Positions 1-5,947 of a DNA stretch of 6,079 bases are shown here, piece by piece (the stretch's first letter is position 1; each line of letters begins with the position of its first letter). The stretch covers positions 1 to 6,079 of the forward strand of contig JALXDT010000152.1 in the NCBI GenBank assembly GCA_027070475.1. Direction: 5' to 3'. The notes under the pieces were generated by a model. The model was not told the origin of the DNA and searched no databases. It was given only the letters and a program-made list of their open reading frames with translations. The stretch comes from Candidatus Aminicenantota bacterium. GTDB taxonomy: Bacteria > Acidobacteriota > Aminicenantia > JAMOAD01. Position numbers and translations under genes: made by a program.

Positions 1-45
1 TATTTATAGTGTATACAACACTTTGTTTTGTAAAACAGATATTTT

Positions 46-414
46 ATGAAAGTTATTATACCAGCGGCTGGATACGCGACTAGATTATATCCTCTTACAA
101 AGAACCAACCGAAAGCACTTTTGGAAATTGCTGGGAAACCTATGTTAGGGCGTTGTTTAGATAAGATAGAGGAGTTGGGATTTCTTGATGAGGTTTATGT
201 AGTTACGAATGATAAATTCACGCCACATTTTGAGAGGCGACATAAAACATATCAAGGAAGATTGGGAATAAGTATCATCAATGACAAGACAACAAACAAT
301 GAAAATAGACTTGGAGCGCTTGGAGATTTACAATTTGTTATAGACCAGAAAGATATTGATGATGATATACTAGTTATAGCCGGAGATAATCTTTTTGAGG
401 GTGATTTACAGTGA
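46..414 (+). pseudogene. Sugar-phosphate nucleotidyltransferase, N-terminal half only (premature stop)
   Basis: This is the N-terminal half of an NTP_transferase-family enzyme (glucose-1-phosphate thymidylyltransferase / sugar-1-phosphate nucleotidyltransferase fold), which joins a sugar or polyol phosphate to a nucleoside triphosphate. The nucleotide-binding signature is intact: PAAGYATRLYPLT at residues 6-18 and PKALL at 22-26, with GKP at 30-32. A VIAGDNLF segment follows, with the metal-binding Asp at about residue 114. Family members are usually about 230-250 aa; this frame stops at 122 aa with TGA (412-414), so the sugar-binding half is missing. The codons after the TGA, still in frame to about 471 and ending in SISVYDLK, resemble the family's next strand-helix unit, so the gene once continued. 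No clear Shine-Dalgarno precedes ATG 46, unlike its neighbours. The product is probably non-functional. A link to inositol metabolism (CTP:inositol-1-phosphate cytidylyltransferase belongs to this superfamily) is possible but not shown. Confidence 0.75.
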
Positions 415-558
415 CTTTACAATATTTTTATAACGAGACAATGTTCATCTATATCTGTCTATGATTTAAAAGAGAGAAAAAAAGGTAAAATTTCACGAAG
501 AAAGTTTATTGAAAATATTGCAATCGGAGGAGCTCTTTTTCTTTTTGAAGGAATTGGT
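415..558 (+). other. Open fusion segment: nucleotidyltransferase tail joined to a Tat-type signal region
   Basis: This stretch carries no stop codon in the frame shared by the upstream nucleotidyltransferase and the downstream ferredoxin gene. Its first part (415 to about 471) reads like the continuation of the nucleotidyltransferase domain. Its second part (about 472-558) reads like the N-terminus of an exported iron-sulfur protein: a basic KERKKGKI stretch, the twin-arginine motif SRRKFI at 493-510, then a hydrophobic stretch IAIGGALFLF. No ATG, GTG, TTG or CTG codon occurs in frame between the TGA at 412 and ATG 559, so the Tat-like region has no ordinary start. The likely explanation is a deletion joining two genes at about 466-480 that removed the ferredoxin gene's own start. 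A chimeric assembly would look the same. Confidence 0.6.
547..552 (+). promoter_or_regulatory. Possible Shine-Dalgarno for the shortened ferredoxin ORF
   Basis: GAAGGA lies 6 nt upstream of ATG 559 and is the only ribosome-binding-like sequence placed to serve a canonical start of the ferredoxin subunit. It also encodes part of the Tat-like signal region, so it may be fortuitous. Confidence 0.35.
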
Positions 559-1155
559 ATGGTTTCTTTATCTTTCGGCAAAGATGGAACATACTCCATG
601 ATTATAGTTGAATACAATAAATGTGCCGGCTGTAGAACCTGTGAAACTGTGTGTTCTGCTGCAAACCATAAGATAAAAATAGGAGGGGTTGATTATCCGG
701 GACTTGGAAATCCTAATCTGTCGAATATAAGAGTCTACTCCTACAATCCTGATACTTTTGTCCCGAATGTTTGTCAATTCTGCGAAGATTCTCCCTGTGT
801 AAATGCTTGTCCTTCTCCTATTGATAAAAAAACAGGAAAAAAGGCTCTGTCAAAGGATGAAGTCTTGGGAAATATTGTTTACAATCCCTCTGTATGTATG
901 CACTGCGGAAACTGTGCGAGGGCTTGCAAAGAGAAAAGTGCAGGAGTTATCATTTTTGATGAGCAGGAAAGAAGGCCAACCGGAATGTGTACACTTTGCG
1001 GTGGAGATCCTCAATGTGTAAAATACTGTCCCTACGGAGCTTTGCATTTTGTTAAAGGCAAAGTTAAGAGAAAATTCTACAAAATGAAACCAGATAAAAT
1101 AGCTGAAATATTAGCAAGAGAATGGTATAAAGGAAAAGGAGGGAAGGTACAATGA
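559..1155 (+). CDS. Four-[4Fe-4S] ferredoxin-type electron-transfer subunit of an AOR-family enzyme
   Basis: This is an iron-sulfur electron-transfer protein of the DmsB/HybA-like polyferredoxin type. Sixteen cysteines form four cluster motifs: C22-x2-C25-x2-C28-x3-C32, C72-x2-C75-x4-C80-x3-C84, C113-x2-C116-x2-C119-x3-C123 and C144-x2-C147-x4-C153-x3-C157 (numbered from ATG 559). This pattern predicts four [4Fe-4S] clusters forming a wire to or from the catalytic subunit. The gene overlaps the AOR gene by 4 nt (ATGA), so the two are almost certainly translated together and form one complex. ATG 559 is used because no canonical start lies further upstream, but the frame extends without a stop to 415 and includes a Tat-like signal. 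The ancestral protein was therefore probably longer and exported. ATG 598 (just before IIVEYNKC) is another possible start but has no good ribosome-binding site. The cluster content is sure; the present N-terminus and location are not. Confidence 0.88.
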   Translation: MVSLSFGKDGTYSMIIVEYNKCAGCRTCETVCSAANHKIKIGGVDYPGLGNPNLSNIRVYSYNPDTFVPNVCQFCEDSPCVNACPSPIDKKTGKKALSKDEVLGNIVYNPSVCMHCGNCARACKEKSAGVIIFDEQERRPTGMCTLCGGDPQCVKYCPYGALHFVKGKVKRKFYKMKPDKIAEILAREWYKGKGGKVQ

Positions 1156-2945
1156 AAATAAAGGGATACAATGGAATTATTTTAGATGTGAATTTAACTA
1201 CTGGGAAAATAAGTAAAATAGCACTTAGCGAAGAATATATTGTGAATTTTTTAGGAGGAAGGGGCCTCGGGGCTAAATTCTTATACGATGAGGTTAAAGC
1301 AGGAACTGATCCTCTTGGTGAAGAAAATATCCTTATGTTTATGGCAGGCCCTCTTTCAGGCTATCCTGTACCTTCAGCTTCAAGACTTACTGTGATTACA
1401 AAATCACCCCATACATCTCCCGTAAACAAAAAATATAAGCACTCCTCAACTCTAAGCTATTCCAGTGTTGGAGGCTTCTTTGCTCCCGAAATTAAGTTTG
1501 CAGGTTATGATGGAATAATAATAAGAGGAAAATCTCCTTTCCCTGTCTACCTTTATATAAAAAATGATAAAGTTGAAATAAGAGATGCGAGAAAATTCTG
1601 GGGAATGGGGACAAATGAATTTGATAAGAGAATAAAGGAAGAGCTTGATGATAAAAAGTTTCAGGTAATATATATAGGACCTGCGGGTGAAAATCTTGTG
1701 GAATACGCAAGTATCCTTCATACAGCTTCAAGAGCAGCGGGAAGAGGCGGAGTAGGAGCTGTCATGGGTTCAAAGAAATTGAAAGCAATTGCCATAAGGG
1801 GCACAAATCTTCCTCCTGTGGATGATATAGTTAAATACAATAAACTTCTTGAAAAGTATAGAAAGATTTTTAAAAATTCTAACAGGACTTTGAATTGGAG
1901 ATTGAACGGAACAGCAGGGGCTTTAGTGTCATCAAGCAGAAGAGGCTCACAGGCTGTTAAAAATTACCGAGAAGGAACATTTAAGGATATTGATAAAATA
2001 GGAGCCGAAGCAGCTCGAAAGCAGTACTGGGTAAAAAATTATGCCTGCTATACCTGTATGTTATCTTGCAAAAAGAGTGGAGTTATAAAAGATGGCCCCT
2101 ATGCAGGAATATCCCACGATGGACCAGAATATGAAACAGGTACGATGTTGGGAGCAAACCTTCTTGTATCAGATCTTGCAGGACTTTTAAAAGAGATATT
2201 TGATGCAGATGATTATGGGGTTGATGCAATTGCTATTGGCAATACCATAGGTTTTCTAATGGAAGCATATGAAAAAAAGCTGATTGACATAAAATTCCTT
2301 GATGGAATCGACTTAAAATGGGGAGATGTTGATGCAATCTTAAAGATGATGAAGAAGATCATAAATAGAGAAGGAGTTGGGATGTATGCTTCAAGAGGAG
2401 TCAAGTTTTTATCGGAAAAGATAGGTCAGGGTTCTTCAGATTTTGCAATTCATGTAAAAGGCCATGAACTTGCTGCATGGAATGTTCATGTGAATCCCTG
2501 GACAGGGATTAGTTATGCCACATCAAACAGAGGAGCATGCCATCTTAATGGAGGAAACCCTAAAAGTCAGGACAGAGGAGCTCTCCTTGATTCTCTTGGA
2601 ATTTGCAGGTTTGCATTCTTTGGCTATAAGAATGATGGTTTAAGAGAGTTTGTAAATGCTATTACGGGTATTGATTATACCTCGGAAGATTTCCGAAAGG
2701 TGGGAGAAAGAATCTACAACCTTGAAAAAATGTTTAATGTAAGAGAAGGTTTTGATATTAAAGATGATGTATTACCCGAAAGGTTTTTCAAAGAACCACT
2801 ATCCTATGGACCGGGAAAAGGAAAGGTTTTAACAAAGGAAAAATTTTACGGAAAAATGCTTCACAAATACTATCTGGATAGAGGCTGGGATCCTAAAACA
2901 AGTATTCCTACAAAATCTAAATTAAAGGAGTTAGGATTAGTTTAA
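1152..2945 (+). CDS. Aldehyde:ferredoxin oxidoreductase family tungsten/molybdenum enzyme
   Basis: This is the catalytic subunit of an AOR-family oxidoreductase, 597 aa, close to full family length. Family members carry a bis-pterin tungsten (or molybdenum) cofactor plus one [4Fe-4S] cluster and typically oxidise aldehydes to acids, passing electrons to ferredoxin. Visible hallmarks: the N-terminal GYNGIILDVNLTTGKI, the AGPLSG / SRLTV segment, the conserved GRGGVGAVMGSKKLKAIAI (residues 197-215), the cluster ligands C299-x2-C302-x3-C306 with the fourth at C485 in DSLGIC, and the GPEYET segment. The spacing matches the Pyrococcus-type enzyme. There is no signal peptide. The start overlaps the ferredoxin subunit's stop (ATGA) and follows a strong GGAGGG at 1138-1143. 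With a four-cluster partner it resembles the multi-subunit AOR relatives (WOR5-like and E. coli YdhV/YdhY-like systems) more than single-subunit AOR. Substrate and metal cannot be read from sequence. Confidence 0.93.
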   Translation: MKIKGYNGIILDVNLTTGKISKIALSEEYIVNFLGGRGLGAKFLYDEVKAGTDPLGEENILMFMAGPLSGYPVPSASRLTVITKSPHTSPVNKKYKHSSTLSYSSVGGFFAPEIKFAGYDGIIIRGKSPFPVYLYIKNDKVEIRDARKFWGMGTNEFDKRIKEELDDKKFQVIYIGPAGENLVEYASILHTASRAAGRGGVGAVMGSKKLKAIAIRGTNLPPVDDIVKYNKLLEKYRKIFKNSNRTLNWRLNGTAGALVSSSRRGSQAVKNYREGTFKDIDKIGAEAARKQYWVKNYACYTCMLSCKKSGVIKDGPYAGISHDGPEYETGTMLGANLLVSDLAGLLKEIFDADDYGVDAIAIGNTIGFLMEAYEKKLIDIKFLDGIDLKWGDVDAILKMMKKIINREGVGMYASRGVKFLSEKIGQGSSDFAIHVKGHELAAWNVHVNPWTGISYATSNRGACHLNGGNPKSQDRGALLDSLGICRFAFFGYKNDGLREFVNAITGIDYTSEDFRKVGERIYNLEKMFNVREGFDIKDDVLPERFFKEPLSYGPGKGKVLTKEKFYGKMLHKYYLDRGWDPKTSIPTKSKLKELGLV

Positions 2946-3145
2946 ATTAAATCTTTTGTTAAATATCTATTATTAAAAAAATCGAATAGAGAACTCTTCC
3001 GGAAACAAAAAATAAAAGAAGAACAAAAGTTATTAATTCCTTCTATATAAACAATTTAAAATTAAAGCTTTTAGTGGACTTTATCTTTTGTTTATATATA
3101 TATTTCTACAAATCTTTTTTATTTATTAAGAATAAAGATAAATAA

Positions 3146-3175
3146 AAAAAGCCCCTCTCTGCAGAGGGGCTTTTT
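3146..3175. terminator. Bidirectional rho-independent terminator
   Basis: A perfect 8-bp GC-rich stem (GCCCCTCT 3151-3158 / AGAGGGGC 3163-3170, loop CTGC) is flanked by A-runs on the left and T-runs on the right, which add up to 5 more A-T pairs. It lies between the convergent AOR and small heat-shock genes and can end transcription from both sides. The roughly 200 bp before it (2946-3145) is AT-rich with no gene. Confidence 0.92.
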
Positions 3176-3193
3176 AGTTATATTTTCTAAATA

Positions 3194-3640
3194 TTATTTA
3201 ACTTCCACAGGAATTGTCTTTGCTTTGGCTTTTTCACTCTTTGGGATTGTAATCTCAAGAACACCATTGTCCATCTTGGCTTTTATCTTGTTGGGTTCAA
3301 TATTCTGAGGTAGCTGGAAGCTTCTCTGGAAACTACCGTAAAATCTCTCGATTCTGTGGTAGTTTTCTTTCTTCACCTCATTATCCATCTTTTTCTCACC
3401 CTTTATAATCAAGACATTATCCTTAACTTCAACTGAAACATCATCCTTCTTAAATCCCGGAAGTTCTACATTGAACTTGAAATTATCCTTTGTTTCATAG
3501 ATATCAGTTGCAGGCTGCCACTTTGCAAGAGGCATGGACTCTCCTTCCAACTCACTCCATAAACCTTCATCAAAGAGTCTGTTTAACCTATCTGTTAAGC
3601 TCATTAAATTTGCCAATGGACTCCATTTTGTTATTGTCAT
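3194..3640 (-). CDS. Small heat-shock protein, Hsp20/alpha-crystallin family
   Basis: This is an ATP-independent cytosolic holdase chaperone that binds unfolding proteins and forms large oligomers. The protein is 148 aa. After a variable N-terminal arm (residues 1-40), the alpha-crystallin domain runs from about 42 to 134: it opens with WQPATDIYET, contains NVELPGFKKDDV and closes with the family motif NGVLEITIP (125-133). The C-terminal I-x-V anchor (IPV, 143-145) that docks neighbouring dimers is present. The start is ATG 3640 because AGGAGGTGA lies 8 nt upstream; an in-frame GTG at 3670 would extend it by ten residues but lies upstream of that Shine-Dalgarno and about at the predicted transcription start. 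The gene is monocistronic, with its own promoter and terminator. No CIRCE operator is seen, so the heat control mechanism is unknown. Confidence 0.95.
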   Translation of the reverse strand: MTITKWSPLANLMSLTDRLNRLFDEGLWSELEGESMPLAKWQPATDIYETKDNFKFNVELPGFKKDDVSVEVKDNVLIIKGEKKMDNEVKKENYHRIERFYGSFQRSFQLPQNIEPNKIKAKMDNGVLEITIPKSEKAKAKTIPVEVK

Positions 3641-3645
3641 TTTCC

Positions 3646-3654
3646 TCACCTCCT
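3646..3654 (-). promoter_or_regulatory. Shine-Dalgarno deciding the Hsp20 start
   Basis: AGGAGGTGA on the - strand, with the GGAGG core 8 nt from ATG 3640, fixes the start of the small heat-shock protein and argues against the upstream GTG at 3670. Confidence 0.85.
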
Positions 3655-3674
3655 TTTTTAAATTTTCCACTAAT

Positions 3675-3703
3675 AATATAGTCCATTTTTAAGAAATTGT
3701 CAA
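3675..3703 (-). promoter_or_regulatory. Sigma-70-type promoter of the hsp20 gene
   Basis: On the - strand a perfect -35 box TTGACA (3698-3703) and a near-consensus -10 box TATATT (3675-3680) are separated by exactly 17 nt. The expected start of transcription is about 3668, giving a leader of about 28 nt that carries the Shine-Dalgarno. The DNA upstream of the -35 box is AT-rich. This is a housekeeping-type promoter, not an obvious heat-sigma promoter. Confidence 0.8.
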
Positions 3704-3807
3704 GTCTTTTTGATAATAATGTTATAAAAAAACTTGAGTATATTACAATCATATTTAAAAAATACAATTTTTCAATGATATTGACTTCTTAAGGGGAAAA
3801 GAGTTAA

Positions 3808-4425
3808 TTAATCCTTGAGAACTTTTTTACCGTGAAGTAATCTTTGAATAGCTGTGATATTCGCACCTATTGCTATTACAAGAATACCCCAAAAAAGAAT
3901 TCTTTTATCTATAAATGAAAGAAGAGAAAAAACAACAAAGGCAAAGAGTCTTTCAAGTCTTTGAATAAAGCCTACCTTACACTCTTCTCCAAGACTCTCA
4001 ATCTTTGCTCTTATGTATGAAGTTAAGACTGATCCCAGTATATAAAAAAGAGCAATATAAGAAAAAGAGTAAACTCCTATTCTATTAAAATAGTAAATCA
4101 AACCTATAAACTGGAAAATTTCAACATATCTATCAGAAGTGGAGTCTAAAAGAGAACCGAATTTGCTTCCTCTGTTATATCTTTTGGCAACAAGGCCATC
4201 AAAAACATCAAAGAGTCCTGATGCCCAGAGAACAAAACCTGCTGCAACAAAGTATCCCTTGCCATACAGATAAGCACTTATAATTGAAATAATAATACCG
4301 GTTATTGTAAGATAATCCGGTTTTGCCCTTAATGTCTCGGCAAAAAATTTGAGGAGAAATTCTCTAATTACTATTAATATCTCATTAATAAACTTATAAA
4401 AAAAATTATTCTTAATAAAACTCAA
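3808..4425 (-). CDS. CDP-alcohol phosphatidyltransferase, likely phosphatidylinositol-phosphate synthase
   Basis: This is an integral membrane enzyme of the CDP-alcohol phosphatidyltransferase family, 205 aa with about six hydrophobic segments. The catalytic signature D-x2-DG-x2-A-R-x8-G-x3-D-x3-D has exact spacing at D73, D76, G77, A80, G90, D94 and D98, but Lys81 replaces the usual Arg. The stretch around RGSKFGSLLDSTSDR (residues 85-99), SYIRAKIESLG and the R-x-ER at 156-159 resemble bacterial PIP synthases, which transfer inositol-1-phosphate onto CDP-diacylglycerol. The gene directly upstream makes inositol-1-phosphate, which supports that choice over phosphatidylglycerophosphate synthase. 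The start is TTG 4425: no ATG is available, and AGAGGA lies 5 nt upstream. It follows the inositol synthase gene by 51 nt, across a strong hairpin. No convincing terminator follows it. The family is certain; the inositol-phosphate acceptor is an inference. Confidence 0.85.
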   Translation of the reverse strand: MSFIKNNFFYKFINEILIVIREFLLKFFAETLRAKPDYLTITGIIISIISAYLYGKGYFVAAGFVLWASGLFDVFDGLVAKRYNRGSKFGSLLDSTSDRYVEIFQFIGLIYYFNRIGVYSFSYIALFYILGSVLTSYIRAKIESLGEECKVGFIQRLERLFAFVVFSLLSFIDKRILFWGILVIAIGANITAIQRLLHGKKVLKD

Positions 4426-4430
4426 TTAAA

Positions 4431-4436
4431 TCCTCT
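4431..4436 (-). promoter_or_regulatory. Shine-Dalgarno supporting a TTG start
   Basis: AGAGGA on the - strand lies 5 nt before TTG 4425, supporting this non-ATG start of the phosphatidyltransferase gene. Confidence 0.7.
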
Positions 4437-4440
4437 ATAA

Positions 4441-4472
4441 TTATTCAGGGAGGGATTAGCCTCCCTGAATAA
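4441..4472 (-). promoter_or_regulatory. Intercistronic 13-bp perfect hairpin
   Basis: TTATTCAGGGAGG (4441-4453) and its exact complement CCTCCCTGAATAA (4460-4472) enclose a 6-nt loop. In transcript order the hairpin starts 4 nt after the inositol synthase stop and ends 4 nt before the phosphatidyltransferase Shine-Dalgarno. No U-run follows in either direction, so it is a poor intrinsic terminator. It more likely protects the upstream message, marks a processing site, or tunes expression of the second gene. Confidence 0.7.
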
Positions 4473-4476
4473 GATA

Positions 4477-5577
4477 TTATTTATTCTTTTTACCGTATTT
4501 CTTAATAAAATCTTCCGTAAGCTGTTTAGCAGTGTGATCATCATACTGAATGGGAGGTGATTTCATCAGAAAAGCCGCTGGACCTTCAAGTGTACCAGAA
4601 ATTCCATTATCTTTGGCTAATTTAATTAATCTTACCGCATCTATAATTATTCCTGCTGAGTTGGGAGAATCTTCAACAGAAAGCCTGCATTCCAGATTCA
4701 TCGGAACATCTCCGAAGTGTTTCCCTTCAATTCTTAAATAACAGACTTTATTATCTTTTAACCATGGCACATAATCTGACGGACCAACATGAACATTTTC
4801 AGGCGAAAGTTCTATTCCTCTGTTCTTTAACTGAGATGTAACAGCATTTGTTTTTGAAATCTTTTTTGAATCAAGTCTTTCTCTTTCTAACATATTGAGA
4901 AAATCAGTGTTTCCTCCGACATTCAGCTGGTAAGTTCTGTCTATGATCATTCCTCTGTCAAGAAAAAGATTAACAAGGGTTCTGTGTAATATTGTAGCTC
5001 CAACCTGAGATTTAATATCATCTCCTATTATAGGTAAACCATATTCTTTAAATCTGTCCTGCCAGTATTTTTCTCTGGCAATAAAAACAGGAATTGCATT
5101 AACCATGCCGGCTCCACCTTCAAGAATCTGTTCAACATACCACTTTGTAGCCATCTCAGAACCTACAGGGAGATAGTTGATAACAACATCAGCCCCAGAA
5201 TCTTTGATTACTTTTGCAACATTCACTGTAGAACCGGGGGCTTTTTTGATAATATTGGCAAGATACTTTCCAATACCATCATGGGTCATTCCCCTTAGAA
5301 CCTTCACTCCTAATTTGGGAACATCCGAAAACTTTGTTGTATTATTCGGATGGGCAAAAATAGCTTCAGATAGATCCTTCCCTACTTTTGTTTCATTGAT
5401 ATCAAAAGCAGCAACAAATTCAATGTCAGAGATATGATAGCCCCCTAAATTAACATGCATTAAACCGGGAACAAATTCATCATCCTTAGCATTTTTATAA
5501 TACTCAACTCCCTGGACTAAAGATGATGCACAATTACCTACACCGATAATTGCCACTCTTACTTTATCCTTTCCCAT
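4477..5577 (-). CDS. ino1: myo-Inositol-1-phosphate synthase
   Basis: This enzyme catalyses the NAD-dependent isomerisation of glucose-6-phosphate to 1L-myo-inositol-1-phosphate, the first committed step to inositol lipids and solutes. The 366-aa length fits the short prokaryotic form (Mycobacterium/Archaeoglobus type), not the eukaryotic form of over 500 aa. It opens with a Rossmann motif, IIGVGNCASSLVQG (residues 10-23). The conserved catalytic-domain blocks follow: GDDIKSQVGAT (185-195), NVGGNTDFLNM (219-229), KKISKTNAV (238-246) and DSPNSAGIIIDAVRL (303-317). The start at ATG 5577 has AGGAGG 5 nt upstream, and this site overlaps the stop codon of the preceding MCE-type gene (TAGGAGG), so the two are translationally close. 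The next gene downstream is a PIP-synthase-like enzyme that would use the product. The symbol follows the usual name of the family. Confidence 0.95.
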   Translation of the reverse strand: MGKDKVRVAIIGVGNCASSLVQGVEYYKNAKDDEFVPGLMHVNLGGYHISDIEFVAAFDINETKVGKDLSEAIFAHPNNTTKFSDVPKLGVKVLRGMTHDGIGKYLANIIKKAPGSTVNVAKVIKDSGADVVINYLPVGSEMATKWYVEQILEGGAGMVNAIPVFIAREKYWQDRFKEYGLPIIGDDIKSQVGATILHRTLVNLFLDRGMIIDRTYQLNVGGNTDFLNMLERERLDSKKISKTNAVTSQLKNRGIELSPENVHVGPSDYVPWLKDNKVCYLRIEGKHFGDVPMNLECRLSVEDSPNSAGIIIDAVRLIKLAKDNGISGTLEGPAAFLMKSPPIQYDDHTAKQLTEDFIKKYGKKNK

Positions 5578-5582
5578 AACAA

Positions 5583-5588
5583 CCTCCT
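5583..5588 (-). promoter_or_regulatory. Shine-Dalgarno overlapping the upstream stop codon
   Basis: AGGAGG for the inositol synthase shares two bases with the TAG stop of the preceding MCE-type gene, so ribosomes ending there are placed to start the next gene. This marks the two as one operon. Confidence 0.8.
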
Positions 5589-5947
5589 AAAATAAAGATA
5601 GTTTAACATATTTTTTTGGATTTTTCCTTATATCCTCAATAAGATTTTTTAATTCTTCTATTGTTTTATTAAGATTTTCTATGTATTTTTTGTCTTGAAT
5701 TAATTTACCGACACTACCTTCCCCTTTATCAATCCTGGCTGAAATTTTATCCATCTTTTTTGAAAGTGAATCCAATGAAGTTAACAGTTTATCCAGCTTT
5801 GCCAGTGATTCTCTACCTTTTTTAGTGGTAACTTTAATATCATTTTTTGTTTCATTCAAAAAGGATGAAAGTTGCTGTCCCGCATCTCCTATCTTTTTTA
5901 TCTGATTATTATAAGAATCAATATTTAAATAATAACATAAAATAACA
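5587..5947 (-). pseudogene. MCE/MlaD-family lipid-transport protein, C-terminal fragment
   Basis: About 120 codons match the C-terminal end of MlaD-like MCE proteins, periplasmic membrane-anchored subunits that carry phospholipids between membranes. The diagnostic part is the tail: GEGSVGKLIQDK, then a helical ENLNKTIEELKNLIEDI segment, ending KNPKKYVKLSLF, a closing motif common in MlaD-like proteins of Gram-negative phyla. Before it comes a long helical, Lys/Ser/Leu-rich coiled-coil region, as these proteins have after the MCE domain. The N-terminal membrane anchor and MCE domain are absent. The reading frame runs on past 5947 into hairpin DNA of a putative mobile element, and a TTG at 5985 there would give a 132-aa ORF, but those first 13 codons are not MCE sequence. 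The gene is therefore broken by, or at, the element. Its 3' end is tightly coupled to the inositol synthase gene. Confidence 0.75.

Noticed and set aside
8..22. Small hairpin AGTGT-ATACA-ACACT upstream of the nucleotidyltransferase as a terminator or element end
   Set aside because: The stem is only 5 bp with no proper T-run, and the window begins 7 bases before it; too little to support.
412..414. TGA read as selenocysteine or as a sense codon (altered code)
   Set aside because: No SECIS-like hairpin is seen just after the TGA, and selenocysteine has no place in this fold at that point. TGA is the ordinary stop of the ferredoxin gene (1153-1155, overlapping the AOR start), so a general recoding is unlikely.
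2953..3091. Repeated CTTTTGTT / AACAAAAG / CTTTTGTT words as a regulatory repeat
   Set aside because: They are short, AT-rich and irregularly spaced in an AT-rich intergenic region; chance is the simplest explanation.
3641..3670. Longer Hsp20 starting at GTG 3670
   Set aside because: The ten extra codons include the Shine-Dalgarno of ATG 3640 and begin about at the predicted transcription start.
3758..3772. AAAAAT-ACA-ATTTTT inverted repeat as the terminator of the PIP synthase operon
   Set aside because: It is purely A-T, 6 bp, and would be too weak as an intrinsic terminator.
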